A stretch of 64,000 nucleotides of DNA from Sphingorhabdus rigui (GCF_014196595.1 NZ_JACIEA010000002.1:432573-496572); one strand, 5' to 3'. Positions 54,969-64,000 are shown, counted from the stretch's first letter. Translations and numbers: made by a program. Notes: generated from the letters alone by a model not told the origin.

Positions 54969-56404
54969 GGAACGCGGAACCCACTGATCGATTTGATCTC
55001 AAGGAAATCACGCACACCAAATTCGCCATATTCGCGGCCATTGCCTGACTGTTTATACCCGCCAAATGGTGCCATATAGTCTTGGCTCGTGCCATTGATG
55101 CTGACACCGCCCGCCCGCATTAAACGCGCAACGCGGCGTGCGCGGTCCAAGTCACCGGTCTGCACATAGGCATAGAGCCCATATGGGGAGTCATTGGCAA
55201 TCGCGATGGCCTCCGCTTCATCCTTAAACGGAATCAACACCAGCACCGGACCAAACACTTCTTCTTGGGCAATGCGCATCTTGTTGTGAACGCCCGCAAA
55301 AACCGTAGGTTTCACATAATAGCCGCGGTCAAAGCCATCGGCCCGGCCTGTGCCGCCGGCAACAAGCTTTGCACCTTCATCGATCCCGACCTGGATCAGG
55401 CCCTGTATCTTGTCATAATGTGCCTTGCTGACCACGGGGCCATAATGCGGGCCCTTCTCCATCGGGTCGCCAAGCTTCGCGGCATTCGCAACGCGGGCGG
55501 CAATCGCCACTGCTTCGTCGTAGACCGATTGTTCAACAAGCATGCGGGTCGGGGCGTTGCACGATTGACCAGTATTGCCGAAGCAATGCAGCACACCGCG
55601 CGTGACCGCGGCCTCCAAATCACTGTCGGCAAAGACGATATTGGCGGACTTGCCACCCAGTTCCTGCGCAACGCGCTTCACGGTATCTGCGGCATTTTTG
55701 GCGATCTGAACGCCGGCGCGCGTCGATCCGGTAAACGAGATCATATCGACTTCAGGGTGGCTGGTCAGCGCGTCACCGACGGAAGCGCCCGTGCCATGGA
55801 TCATATTGAACACGCCTTTGGGGAAGCCGGCTTCCTCGACCATTTCAGCAAACAGCTGCGCCGACAGCGGCGCCATTTCACTTGGCTTCAAAACCATGGT
55901 GCAGCCCGTAATCAACGCGGGACCAACCTTGCACACGATCTGGTTGATCGGCCAGTTCCACGGCGTGATCAGCACGCAAACGCCAATGGGTTCGTGCGTA
56001 ACGATGCCATCTGTACCAACATCATAATCCCACGCCATTTCGCGCACGGCCTTAACCGTTGCGCGTAAATGGCCGGGGCCGCTTTCCGCCTGCGCGTCAT
56101 GCGACAGATCGTAGGGCGCGCCCATCTCGGTCGAAATGGCGGTGACCATTTCACCATAGCGCCGTTCGAAAACAGTGATCAGCTTTTCCACCAACGCAAT
56201 GCGATGCTCAAGCGTGGTCGCGGCATATCCGTCAAACGCAGCGCGTGCGGCTGTGACGGCCAATTCGACATCGTCACGGCCACAAACAGCGACGACGGCG
56301 CAGACTTCTTCTGTCGCAGGATTGACTGCATCCACTGTTGCAGTGGACGTCGCAGGCAAAACCCACGCGCCATTGATATAAGACTTCAGCGGCGAATTAG
56401 ACAT
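54965..56404 (-). CDS. NAD(P)-dependent aldehyde dehydrogenase
   Basis: A 479-residue enzyme of the ALDH superfamily. The ATG at 56404 gives the usual N-terminus and an 8-bp overlap with the MFS gene; the frame extends further upstream but inside that gene. Key residues are complete: Asn150 in TPWNWP, Glu248 in QELGGKSAN and the nucleophile Cys282 in FGNTGQSCNA. It would oxidise the aldehyde made by the GMC enzyme to a carboxylate. Relatives include BetB and polyether-aldehyde dehydrogenases; the substrate is not determined. Confidence 0.92.
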   Translation of the reverse strand: MSNSPLKSYINGAWVLPATSTATVDAVNPATEEVCAVVAVCGRDDVELAVTAARAAFDGYAATTLEHRIALVEKLITVFERRYGEMVTAISTEMGAPYDLSHDAQAESGPGHLRATVKAVREMAWDYDVGTDGIVTHEPIGVCVLITPWNWPINQIVCKVGPALITGCTMVLKPSEMAPLSAQLFAEMVEEAGFPKGVFNMIHGTGASVGDALTSHPEVDMISFTGSTRAGVQIAKNAADTVKRVAQELGGKSANIVFADSDLEAAVTRGVLHCFGNTGQSCNAPTRMLVEQSVYDEAVAIAARVANAAKLGDPMEKGPHYGPVVSKAHYDKIQGLIQVGIDEGAKLVAGGTGRADGFDRGYYVKPTVFAGVHNKMRIAQEEVFGPVLVLIPFKDEAEAIAIANDSPYGLYAYVQTGDLDRARRVARLMRAGGVSINGTSQDYMAPFGGYKQSGNGREYGEFGVRDFLEIKSISGFRVP

Positions 56405-57704
56405 ATCCAATGGCTCTCTTTTGATCTTCAATAATGTATTTTTCGGCGCGCCAATAATGCCACGCCGCCCACAGGCCGGTTGGTGCGAGAATAAGCTGCG
56501 CAAGGCGAAGGGAATCTGCATTGCCGCCACCCGTTGCGTCAAAAAAGTCACTGAGGCCACCGACAATTGTAGGCGCGATAATCAGATTGAGGACATTGGC
56601 TATAACCAAGGATATGGCCACGGCCATTGCCCGCATTTTCGGTGCCGCCAAATTCTGGCACAGTGCGAATGCCGGACCGATGTAGAAATAAATGGCCGGG
56701 ATGAACAACCACCACATGAACTGTGCCACCCCAAGATCCCGTGTATAATATGCAAGGAACGACGGGATAGTGGCCAATGCCGTTACCACGGCCAAAAGCC
56801 GGGCGATTTTACGCGGGTCGGTATAAGTCGGGCGTGCCACCACCCATGCCGTCAATAATGACGCCCCAATGCCGCCAATAAGATAAATCCAGCCCAGCAT
56901 ACTGCCGGCTTCGCCCTCATCCATGCCATATGTACGCTGCATGAAAAGCGGCGTGAACCACATCAATCCCCAGCCCCAAAATGCAGACAGGCCGCTTCCG
57001 GTCATCGCATGCACCGCCGATTTTTGCGACCACAGAAACCGCAGCGTTTCCATGATTGTAGGCGCTTTATCTTCGGTGACGACATCAAGGCGCCCGCGCT
57101 TCGGCTCCTTAATCGTGACCATGATGATCAGCGCCAAAATGATCCCGGGCACGCCCAACACAAAGAAAGCGGCGCGCCACCCATGTGATGTAGAGACAAA
57201 GCCCGCAATGTCCGAACCAAGCCACGCCCCGATAGGCGCGCCAAGTGCAAACACGGTCATAGCCATGGAGCGCCGGTCGGCGGGAAAATAGTCAGCGATA
57301 ATGGAATTGCACGCAGGTGTGCCGCCAGCCTCACCAATGCCCACGCCAACGCGGGCCAATAGCAAATCAATATAGCCCCGCGTGTAACCCGTGACCGCCG
57401 TCATGAGCGACCAGACGGCAACCGATGCCGCGAGCAAGTTGCGGCGGTTCGTCCGGTCACACAACCATGACAAAGGGATGCCCATTGTCACATAAAAAAG
57501 CGCCAGCGGAAGGCCAAGCCATGCGGTCTCCGTATCCGTGAGGTTCAATTCTTTGCTAATGGGTCCAAGCAATGTCGACAAAACATAACGGTCAGCAATG
57601 CTGATCGTGTACACCAGCATCATAATGATGAGGACATACCAACGCTGCCCCAGCGAGGAGACGTCATCGACCTTGACCGGTGCGTTCGGTGCGTTGCTAG
57701 CCAT
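56397..57704 (-). CDS. MFS transporter (spinster-like)
   Basis: A 435-residue inner-membrane transporter with twelve predicted helices. The ATG at 57704 follows AGGGGG at seven bases; the ATG at 57710 is too close to it. The motif between helices 2 and 3 reads GIPLSWLCDRTNRRNLLAAS, and helix 5 region has GVGIGEAGGTPACNSIIADY, typical of the spinster branch. It would bring the compound admitted by the TonB receptor across the inner membrane. It overlaps the aldehyde dehydrogenase gene and follows the sulfotransferase gene by 17 bp. Confidence 0.9.
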   Translation of the reverse strand: MASNAPNAPVKVDDVSSLGQRWYVLIIMMLVYTISIADRYVLSTLLGPISKELNLTDTETAWLGLPLALFYVTMGIPLSWLCDRTNRRNLLAASVAVWSLMTAVTGYTRGYIDLLLARVGVGIGEAGGTPACNSIIADYFPADRRSMAMTVFALGAPIGAWLGSDIAGFVSTSHGWRAAFFVLGVPGIILALIIMVTIKEPKRGRLDVVTEDKAPTIMETLRFLWSQKSAVHAMTGSGLSAFWGWGLMWFTPLFMQRTYGMDEGEAGSMLGWIYLIGGIGASLLTAWVVARPTYTDPRKIARLLAVVTALATIPSFLAYYTRDLGVAQFMWWLFIPAIYFYIGPAFALCQNLAAPKMRAMAVAISLVIANVLNLIIAPTIVGGLSDFFDATGGGNADSLRLAQLILAPTGLWAAWHYWRAEKYIIEDQKRAIGYV

Positions 57705-57721
57705 ATTCATTCCCCCTAAAA

Positions 57722-59779
57722 TTATACCAAATCCGGCCCAAGAGCATCGCGTAGCCCCTCAAGCCAGGGTTCAAATTTCTTCCACTGGTCAACCCCATCG
57801 CGGAAGATTGGCTGGCGGACCTGCTCGGAACTAGGCGTACGCACGCTCCGCTTAGTCTTGTGGAACTCTATGCATCCAGCCTCAAATGGTAGACCGCAAT
57901 AGTCAAGGATAGTTCGCACGCTGCCCTCGAGATCGTCAATCAAATCCTCGTTTCTTACGCGCAGGACGCGGCCGGGAAGGACTGCATCCCAATGATCCAT
58001 AAGCTCGACATAGGTGCGATAATAGCGTGCGATATCCTCAATGCCGTATGTGAATTCCTGACCCTGCGCGAACAATTGCTTAAAGTTACTGAAGCAGCAC
58101 GCCATCGGATTGCGGCGCGCATCGATAATCTTGGCATTGGGCAAGATCAGATGAATTAGGCCGACATGCCGGAAATTATTGGGCATTTTATCGATAAAAT
58201 AGGGCCGACCCAGAACCCGATTGGGCATCGTGTCTGCAATATATTGTTCACCAAAACGGCGGACGGCTTCTTCATCGAGGTCCGGTAGCACACCGGGGTA
58301 GCGCGGATTGTCGAAATTGAGTTCGCGTCCCTGCAACTCTTGAACGATCCGTTGGATGTCAGGCAATTCCTGCGTGCCTTCAACCATGCTATGTGACGCG
58401 AGGATCTGTTCGATGAGCGTCGAACCTGAACGCGGCAAGCCAAGCACGAAGATCGGTGCGGGGTCGTTGAGGCCCCAGCCGGAACGCTCGGCAAAAAACG
58501 GCGTTGTGCACACGCGCTTCTGTTCGCGGGTGTTTGTTTCGAAAACTTCTGGGATATAGCCGTTGCTTTCACGGTGCATCCGATTGCCCCGCTCATAGGC
58601 AGCCCAGGATGCGGCATAGTCGCCTTGATCCTCTAGCGCCTTGCCCAAGGCAAACGCGATGTGGACGCGGTCATTTTCGGCGGTATCGGCAGCGTCAAGC
58701 CGTTCGCGCATCACCGCGATGGATTCGGCCGTGAAGCGATATGTCTTGAGGTTAGCGAGGCTCCACCACGCGTCACCGAAATCGGGCCGGTCGACCGTCG
58801 CGGCCAGATAGGCTTCAATAGCCTCGCCGGTCAGTCCTTCGGTCTTGAGCGCATGGCCGAGCCAAAGGTTGAGATCGGCGCGGCGAACCCGCGCATCGAT
58901 CGTATCCCCCGGAATTTCGGACAGCATTTCCCGGTATTCGGGGATCACTTTTGAAAAACTGCCCAAACCGACGCTGATCGTTGCAGCCTGCGTGCGATGG
59001 GCGTGGTTGCGCGGATCGCGCAGCAACAGTGGTTCCAACGCTTCACGCGCTTGCGGAAATTTGTGGCGCGCGATCAGCACCTGCACATATTCATGACGCG
59101 CCTCGTCATGGTCCGGCACCATCGCCAGAACACCTGCATAAAGCGTTTCTGCATCGTCGAGCACGTTGCGCAGATGACCGATCTGTGCAAGCAGACGCAT
59201 CGCTTCGGGATGGTCGCCTGCCTCTATAAGAAAGCGGCGGATCAAAGCCTCGGCGGCATCTATCTCGCCATCGCCATGCAGCACTTTGGCGTGAACGATG
59301 GGCTGCGGCAGGCTGGAGAGGCTGGCTGAATGGCGGGCAGCGAGGTCGGCGTTCCGGCTATCCCCCGTCATGCGATACAGCCCATCGAGCATGTGCCACG
59401 CCATGACCAGCGCCGGGTTGATCGACACTGCCGTGCGGAGACACTGTATCGCGGCCGCGGCGTCGCGCTTGGCGACATGACACAGGCCGCGCTCAAGGAA
59501 CATCTGGCTAAAATTTGGATGATGCGCCTCAAACCGCTCCAGTGCAGCAAGGGCCGCATCGGTCTGCTTCATCATGCGGAGTGAATGCGCCTCAATCAGC
59601 AATAGGTCGCGGTTCGAAGGATGATCAGACAACAGACGCGTTGCGCCTAAAACTGCGGCCGCATAATCGCCGTCGGCCTGAAGCGTATGAAGTGCGCTAA
59701 TCTCTAATGCGAGCGCATCGGCGACGCGCAGTGCGGGTTCGTTCTGGTCAGAAGTTGGCAAGTCTATTTGGGTGGCCAT
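57722..59779 (-). CDS. TPR-containing sulfotransferase family protein
   Basis: A 685-residue two-part protein. Residues 1-400 are helical tetratricopeptide repeats. The C-terminal sulfotransferase domain has the PAPS-binding loop PIFVLGLPRSGSTLIEQIL and a partly matching 3'-phosphate region (KIIDARRNPMACC). It has no signal peptide, so it should work in the cytoplasm. Such proteins sit beside TonB receptors in many sphingomonads, but what they sulfate is not known. In this run it lies between the receptor and the permease genes and its role in the pathway is unclear. Confidence 0.9.
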   Translation of the reverse strand: MATQIDLPTSDQNEPALRVADALALEISALHTLQADGDYAAAVLGATRLLSDHPSNRDLLLIEAHSLRMMKQTDAALAALERFEAHHPNFSQMFLERGLCHVAKRDAAAAIQCLRTAVSINPALVMAWHMLDGLYRMTGDSRNADLAARHSASLSSLPQPIVHAKVLHGDGEIDAAEALIRRFLIEAGDHPEAMRLLAQIGHLRNVLDDAETLYAGVLAMVPDHDEARHEYVQVLIARHKFPQAREALEPLLLRDPRNHAHRTQAATISVGLGSFSKVIPEYREMLSEIPGDTIDARVRRADLNLWLGHALKTEGLTGEAIEAYLAATVDRPDFGDAWWSLANLKTYRFTAESIAVMRERLDAADTAENDRVHIAFALGKALEDQGDYAASWAAYERGNRMHRESNGYIPEVFETNTREQKRVCTTPFFAERSGWGLNDPAPIFVLGLPRSGSTLIEQILASHSMVEGTQELPDIQRIVQELQGRELNFDNPRYPGVLPDLDEEAVRRFGEQYIADTMPNRVLGRPYFIDKMPNNFRHVGLIHLILPNAKIIDARRNPMACCFSNFKQLFAQGQEFTYGIEDIARYYRTYVELMDHWDAVLPGRVLRVRNEDLIDDLEGSVRTILDYCGLPFEAGCIEFHKTKRSVRTPSSEQVRQPIFRDGVDQWKKFEPWLEGLRDALGPDLV

Positions 59780-59841
59780 TCCGCACTTTCCTATCGGCGA
59801 GCGCCGCGTTCTTTATAAAAATCGCAGTGCGGCCAGAAAGC

Positions 59842-59870
59842 AAGGGGCGGCGCTTGTGGCGCCGCCCCTT
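59842..59870 (-). terminator. Strong hairpin after the third TonB receptor gene
   Basis: A perfect 12-bp stem (59842-59853 with 59859-59870) with a 5-base loop, 23 bp after the receptor stop. On the minus strand it runs into TTGCTTTC, a modest T-tract. It would separate the receptor transcript from the downstream sulfotransferase-MFS-ALDH genes or attenuate them. Confidence 0.7.
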
Positions 59871-59893
59871 CCCATTCAATCATCGGCAGTCGA

Positions 59894-62584
59894 TTACAGC
59901 TTGGTGCCGATCTTGATGCCAAAGGTCCGCGGACGTACGATCGTCGACGTCTTGATGTACTGCGCAGAGTTCGTGAAGGTCGACGCTCTGCTGTTAAACA
60001 AATTGTCGGCAAACAGCGTCACTGTCCAGTCATCACGCTTGAAACCGACTTGCGCGTCAGTGAGGGCGTAGCTTGGCATCTTGTAGCGCAACACGGTCGT
60101 TGCGGGAACAATTACGCCGTTAGGCCCAAGGACGTTACCGTTAGCCGCAACGTCACCCGACGGATAGGTCGCTGGCTGGTTGTACATCGAGCTGGTGTAA
60201 TTCACGCCACCTGAAACAAACCATTCCATGCCACCTGCACCCGCAAAATCATAGCGTGCACGGATATTGGCTTGGAATTTGGGGCTAAACGGCGTGATGC
60301 CACCAATATCGCCAAACGGGCTTTGGACCGGCTTGACCACGCCGCCCGAATAGACCTGCGTGATGCACTGCCCGAACGACGACACGCCTGGGTTGTTGGC
60401 GATGAAGCAAGGCGAGTTCGCCTGCTGGCTGTCATTATACGAACCCGAGCTTTGGATCGTCAGCCCGTCCATCGGCCGAGCAGAGATCTGCGCTTCGATA
60501 CCCTTGATCTCATAAGTTGGGCCGTTGGTCGCAAACGCGGTGTTACCGAAGCCAGCCGCTGGGTTGAAGAAGCCAATCTGCGTGTCTTTCCATTTCATGA
60601 AATAGGCAGACATGTTCAGCGTCATCATACGGTCGAACAGGTCAGTCTTCAGACCCATTTCATAGTTGATCAGATTGTCCGGACGATAGGCAGCTGGAAC
60701 GAGCAACTGGTTAGCGTGCGGCGCCACGGGATCTTTAACGCGCGAGGAAGCCCCGCGGTTGAAAGCACCTGGACGGAAGCCTTCGCTGTACGTCGCATAA
60801 ACCAGCGTGCCTGGCTTTGGCTTCCACGTGATCGTGCCCTTGCTCTTGAAACCGCTATAGGTCGAATTCAGGTTCTGCGCATCAAGGTTGTTGCCTGTTA
60901 CGCAGACCGGAACTTGATAGCAGCCCGCATTGAACGACGAATATACCGATCCGGTTTCGTAGTTATCATAGTGATAATAACGCGTACCGCCCGTGATCGT
61001 CAGGGTTGACGTGATGTCAAAATCGACCGATCCGAAGAAGGCGTATTGATCAAAGCCACGTTGAATGTCCTGACCAAAAGCAACGCCAGGACCGCGTGGT
61101 CCCGCTACGTTGAGCGTGGCAGCTGGGTTCGGCGCAACATTACCCATGCAGACCGTACCAGCAGCCCTAATTTGCGCTGCTGTGAGCGACAGACCGCAGC
61201 TTGGGATGGACTTGTAGGACCAATCCATGTTGTCTTCAATCGCGAACGCTTCATAAAACGCACCGGCAATGGCGCGCAGACGGCCATCACTCGGCGTCGA
61301 GATACGGAATTCATGGGTCTCGTGCGTATTCTTGACCTGGTCCTTCCAATATCCGGTCGGCTCATAGCAATAAGGCGCAGCGCCATACGTACCAAAATAG
61401 TAGTTGGCTGCACCGGTGCACTGATAGAAGATGCCGTATGTCGCACGCGAATAGTTGGTGTAATCACCCTGCTGCGTGATGTTTCGCGAGAGATAGGCGC
61501 CGGTGTAGACCAAACTGAAATCGCCGACCTTGCCGTTCAGCGTCCAAGCGGTGTTGGAGTAATCATCTTTGCTATACTGCGGCGAGAACAGCGTGGAAGA
61601 AAGTCCCGTCAACGGCTTGTAGTCATAGTCATAAGTCTGGACCGCAAACGTGCCCTTCGTATCGAGGCTCTGGTAAGCCTGGCTTACAAGCAGGTCCCAA
61701 TCCGGCGCGACTTGCCAGCTCAGCGCGACGCGGCCACCAGTATAGTCAACTGGGTTGAAGTTATCTTCAACGAGCGGGGCGTTGTCATACTTACCGCCCT
61801 GGCTCTGCTGAGCCGCGGTCAACCGATTACCATTGCCATTATAGGCGAGGTAATATGAACCAAGATCGGTCGGTTCGCGTGTAAATGTCGAGTATTTATT
61901 GTCGATATAGCCGCCACGATGATCGGCATAGACAACCGCGCGGATCGCGAGCTTGTCTTCAATGATCGGCAGGTTAACCATCGCATTGAACGAACCGTTT
62001 GCTGCACCGCCCGAGGTACCGCCAAAGCTGCCTTCGACCGCGCCTTCAAACTTGTTGAGCTTGGGCTTGTTGGTGATGTAGCGAACCACACCAGCCTGAG
62101 CGCCACCGCCGAACAGCGTCCCCTGAGGGCCTTCAAGCACTTCGACGCGCTCAATGTCAGCGAGATACACGTCGGCGTTACGTGCCGGGAATTGCATCGA
62201 CTGGTCATCGAGATACAGCGCGACGTTCGGGAAGCCGCTGATCGTTGCCGACGACTGCTGACCGGCAAATCCAGCCGACAGACCGCGCATAAAGATCGCG
62301 CCGTTGCCCGGACCATTGTTACTGAAAGTCACGTTGGGCGTGTATTTGATAAGTTCGTTGATCGAGGTGATGTTAAGCTCGCTCAGCGTATCCGTGCCGA
62401 ACGCCTGGATCGTCATCGGCACGTCTCGCAGAGACTGATCACGACGGTTGGCGGTAACGACGATGTCACCGGGGGCAGCTTCGTCTGCTGAGGCCTGGGC
62501 CTCCTGCGCGAATGCGGGGACACTGCCGGCCCCTAATGCTGCCAGCACAATCGCCGCAGTCGAAATTTTCAAATAACTTTTCAA
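59894..62584 (-). CDS. TonB-dependent outer-membrane receptor of the GMC/ALDH run
   Basis: An 896-residue receptor. I take the TTG at 62584, because AGGGGAAG lies just before it and the product then starts with a normal signal peptide (to about residue 27, ending AFAQ); the open frame continues upstream without a better start. A TonB-box candidate is DIVVTANRR. The plug (to about 170) carries VPMTIQAFGTDTLSELN and VEVLEGPQGTLFGGG. The barrel ends with a terminal hydrophobic tail (RTFGIKIGTKL), unusual because the last residue is Leu rather than Phe. It is most like FyuA/CirA-type receptors used for plant- or polymer-derived substrates in sphingomonads. Substrate unknown. Confidence 0.92.
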   Translation of the reverse strand: MKSYLKISTAAIVLAALGAGSVPAFAQEAQASADEAAPGDIVVTANRRDQSLRDVPMTIQAFGTDTLSELNITSINELIKYTPNVTFSNNGPGNGAIFMRGLSAGFAGQQSSATISGFPNVALYLDDQSMQFPARNADVYLADIERVEVLEGPQGTLFGGGAQAGVVRYITNKPKLNKFEGAVEGSFGGTSGGAANGSFNAMVNLPIIEDKLAIRAVVYADHRGGYIDNKYSTFTREPTDLGSYYLAYNGNGNRLTAAQQSQGGKYDNAPLVEDNFNPVDYTGGRVALSWQVAPDWDLLVSQAYQSLDTKGTFAVQTYDYDYKPLTGLSSTLFSPQYSKDDYSNTAWTLNGKVGDFSLVYTGAYLSRNITQQGDYTNYSRATYGIFYQCTGAANYYFGTYGAAPYCYEPTGYWKDQVKNTHETHEFRISTPSDGRLRAIAGAFYEAFAIEDNMDWSYKSIPSCGLSLTAAQIRAAGTVCMGNVAPNPAATLNVAGPRGPGVAFGQDIQRGFDQYAFFGSVDFDITSTLTITGGTRYYHYDNYETGSVYSSFNAGCYQVPVCVTGNNLDAQNLNSTYSGFKSKGTITWKPKPGTLVYATYSEGFRPGAFNRGASSRVKDPVAPHANQLLVPAAYRPDNLINYEMGLKTDLFDRMMTLNMSAYFMKWKDTQIGFFNPAAGFGNTAFATNGPTYEIKGIEAQISARPMDGLTIQSSGSYNDSQQANSPCFIANNPGVSSFGQCITQVYSGGVVKPVQSPFGDIGGITPFSPKFQANIRARYDFAGAGGMEWFVSGGVNYTSSMYNQPATYPSGDVAANGNVLGPNGVIVPATTVLRYKMPSYALTDAQVGFKRDDWTVTLFADNLFNSRASTFTNSAQYIKTSTIVRPRTFGIKIGTKL

Positions 62585-62823
62585 TTTTCTTCCCCTCAAC
62601 CATCCCCAAATTTTCTGGGGGCTCCAATTCTCCACCAATAAGACTGAAACTGGAGCTCCCGTCAAGCAACTGACCAAATTTTCGTGATTGGTAAATTAAA
62701 TTCCCCAACCAATCATTTCATCTACATGTTGCGATTAGAAGACCTAATATATGGATGAGAGCAATGGATAGCGTGGACTTCGACGGCTACGCGGTCCCAC
62801 GTTTTGCGAGATGAGGAATGATA

Positions 62824-63681
62824 ATGCGCATGGGAGCAGATTTTGTACTGTTGATAGTTTGCGACGACCGTAAGGGTATCGTCGCAGCGGTGGCCAATTC
62901 GATTGCCAGCCAGGACTGCAACATCGTCGAAAGCTCGCAATATGGCGACGAGGTAACCGGACGGTTCTTTATGCGGATCGCCATCAACTGCCCCGCTGAT
63001 GTGACGACGGAAAGTTTCGAGGCGGCGTTCCTGCCTGTTGCTGCGGCGTTCCGGTTGGAATGGCGCATTCACGATTTGCGTAAGAAGCTGCGCGCGATGA
63101 TCATGGTCAGCCAAGGCGGCCATTGCCTGAACGACCTTCTCTACCGCACAGCAACCAAACGGTTGCCGATGGAAATAACCAGCGTCGTTTCCAACCACCA
63201 AAATTGGCAGCGCCGCGCAGAGCATGAAGGCATCCCATTCCATCATTTGCCGGTGACACCAGAAAACAAGCTGGAACAAGAAGCCAAGCTGCTGGCGATG
63301 GTGGAAGAACAGAATGTCGATCTGGTCATCCTCGCCCGTTATATGCAGGTGCTTTCAGACCAGCTTTGCCGGAAACTCGATGGGCGCGTTATCAACATTC
63401 ATCACAGCTTCCTGCCGGGCTTCAAAGGCGCAAAGCCGTATCACCGTGCCTATGAACGCGGCGTCAAAATGGTCGGTGCTACGGCGCATTATGTGACGCC
63501 CGACCTTGATGAAGGTCCAATCATTACCCAAGACGTATCGATCGTTGACCATGCCGATACGGTTGACGATTTGATAGCGCAGGGGCAGGAAACCGAAAGC
63601 CGGGTTCTGTCGCGGGCGGTCAAGCTTCATCTGGAGCACCGCGTGATGCTGAATGGCAACCGCACGATTGTGTTCAAATAA
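62824..63681 (+). CDS. purU: Formyltetrahydrofolate deformylase
   Basis: A 285-residue enzyme that hydrolyses 10-formyl-THF to THF and formate. I prefer the ATG at 62824, six bases after GAGGA, to that at 62818. An ACT domain (about 1-80) senses the methionine/glycine balance in the family. The formyltransferase domain follows, with the catalytic region VINIHHSFLPGFKGAKPYH and Asp in PDLDEGPII. It would recycle THF when the GcvT-type demethylases load it with one-carbon units. It is divergent from the receptor gene and followed after 51 bp by the formaldehyde dehydrogenase gene. Confidence 0.93.
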   Translation: MRMGADFVLLIVCDDRKGIVAAVANSIASQDCNIVESSQYGDEVTGRFFMRIAINCPADVTTESFEAAFLPVAAAFRLEWRIHDLRKKLRAMIMVSQGGHCLNDLLYRTATKRLPMEITSVVSNHQNWQRRAEHEGIPFHHLPVTPENKLEQEAKLLAMVEEQNVDLVILARYMQVLSDQLCRKLDGRVINIHHSFLPGFKGAKPYHRAYERGVKMVGATAHYVTPDLDEGPIITQDVSIVDHADTVDDLIAQGQETESRVLSRAVKLHLEHRVMLNGNRTIVFK

Positions 63682-63732
63682 AAGGGCGCAATCCGCCCAA
63701 CGATTTGGTTAAGTTTAGGAGACCCGATTACC

Positions 63733-64000
63733 ATGAAGACGCGCGCAGCAGTTGCCTTTGAAGCGAAGAAGCCACTTGAGATTGTCGAGCTTGACCTTGA
63801 GGGTCCCAAGGCGGGCGAAGTCTTGGTTGAGATCATGGCGACCGGCATTTGCCATACAGATGCCTATACGCTCGATGGCTTTGACAGCGAGGGGATATTC
63901 CCAAGCGTGCTTGGCCATGAAGGCGCAGGGATCGTGCGTGAAGTCGGCGCAGGTGTGACCAGCGTAAAGCCCGGCGATCATGTTATTCCATTGTACACGC
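63733..64000 (+). CDS. frmA: S-(hydroxymethyl)glutathione dehydrogenase (class III alcohol dehydrogenase), 5' part
   Basis: The gene runs off the window after 89 codons. The ATG at 63733 follows AGGAGA. The N-terminus is that of class III alcohol dehydrogenase: the catalytic zinc Cys in [13 protein letters not shown] and the [12 protein letters not shown] segment with His and Glu. It oxidises the glutathione adduct of formaldehyde, in line with formaldehyde release by the Rieske demethylase upstream. The call is firm as to family; the rest of the gene cannot be checked. Confidence 0.9.
   Translation, partial: MKTRAAVAFEAKKPLEIVELDLEGPKAGEVLVEIMATGICHTDAYTLDGFDSEGIFPSVLGHEGAGIVREVGAGVTSVKPGDHVIPLYT

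Noticed and set aside
52159..56404. A firm betA-betB choline-to-betaine assignment feeding the demethylation operon
   Set aside because: The GMC and ALDH families are too broad, a dehydratase-like gene sits between them, no betI or choline carrier is present, and the peg-like receptor/permease context offers an equal explanation.
1..64000. CRISPR arrays, rRNA operons, toxin-antitoxin pairs and insertion sequences
   Set aside because: I looked for spaced repeats, rRNA sequence, small coupled gene pairs and transposase motifs and saw none that could be supported.

Overview
The window looks like chromosome of an alphaproteobacterium of the order Sphingomonadales (Sphingopyxis/Sphingorhabdus-like is a guess from gene content, not a species call). 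The reasons are three large TonB-dependent receptors, a TPR-sulfotransferase next to a receptor, a complete gspC-O type II secretion operon beside a surface lipoprotein and receptor, the metX-metW pair, and moderate-to-high GC with dense, overlapping operons.

Layout. 1-1517: end of metX, metW, a tiny exported protein and tRNA-Leu(GAG). 1518-6448: an acquired island with a large serine recombinase, its translationally coupled DUF2924 partner, about 800 bp of empty AT-rich DNA, and an OLD-like ATPase whose Walker A lysine, switch histidine and TOPRIM acidic residues all look altered. 6449-18184: gspCDEFGHIJKLMNO, all on the minus strand in canonical order with nearly every junction overlapping. 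18241-29183: a phosphate-scavenging block with an ElpS-like surface lipoprotein and TonB receptor (minus), a small TPR protein (minus), a second receptor overlapping a secreted phosphodiesterase (plus), and a PlcP/Agt-like phospholipase-glycosyltransferase pair (plus). I read PhoB-type boxes (7-mers spaced by 4 bp) in front of gspC (four half-sites in a row), the lipoprotein, the TPR gene and plcP. The simplest reading is that secretion system, surface proteins, phosphodiesterase and lipid remodelling form one phosphate-starvation regulon.

29643-32763: a small phage-derived cassette of ParB-domain DNA methyltransferase, DUF5681 protein and a frameshifted terminase large subunit, followed by about 750 bp of non-coding DNA carrying short CAGGGAA motifs. 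33511-41069: central metabolism, with a FadJ-type beta-oxidation enzyme, an AceE-like transketolase, an amino-acid permease and an omega-amino-acid:pyruvate transaminase. 41066-48244: a minus-strand operon of two FAD/GcvT-type demethylating dehydrogenases, a Rieske oxygenase and a zinc alcohol dehydrogenase-like protein, predicted to strip N-methyl groups from a betaine-like compound. 48397-51163: an SDR, a PlsC-type acyltransferase and a beta-hydroxyacid dehydrogenase (plus). 51160-62584: a minus-strand run of TonB receptor, TPR-sulfotransferase, MFS permease, aldehyde dehydrogenase, enolase-superfamily dehydratase-like protein, GMC alcohol dehydrogenase and LysR regulator, resembling in composition the polyethylene-glycol (peg) operons of sphingomonads. 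62824-64000: purU and the start of the glutathione-dependent formaldehyde dehydrogenase gene, which would handle one-carbon units released by the demethylating operon.

All calls are from reading the sequence and from memory of protein families; no database search was run.
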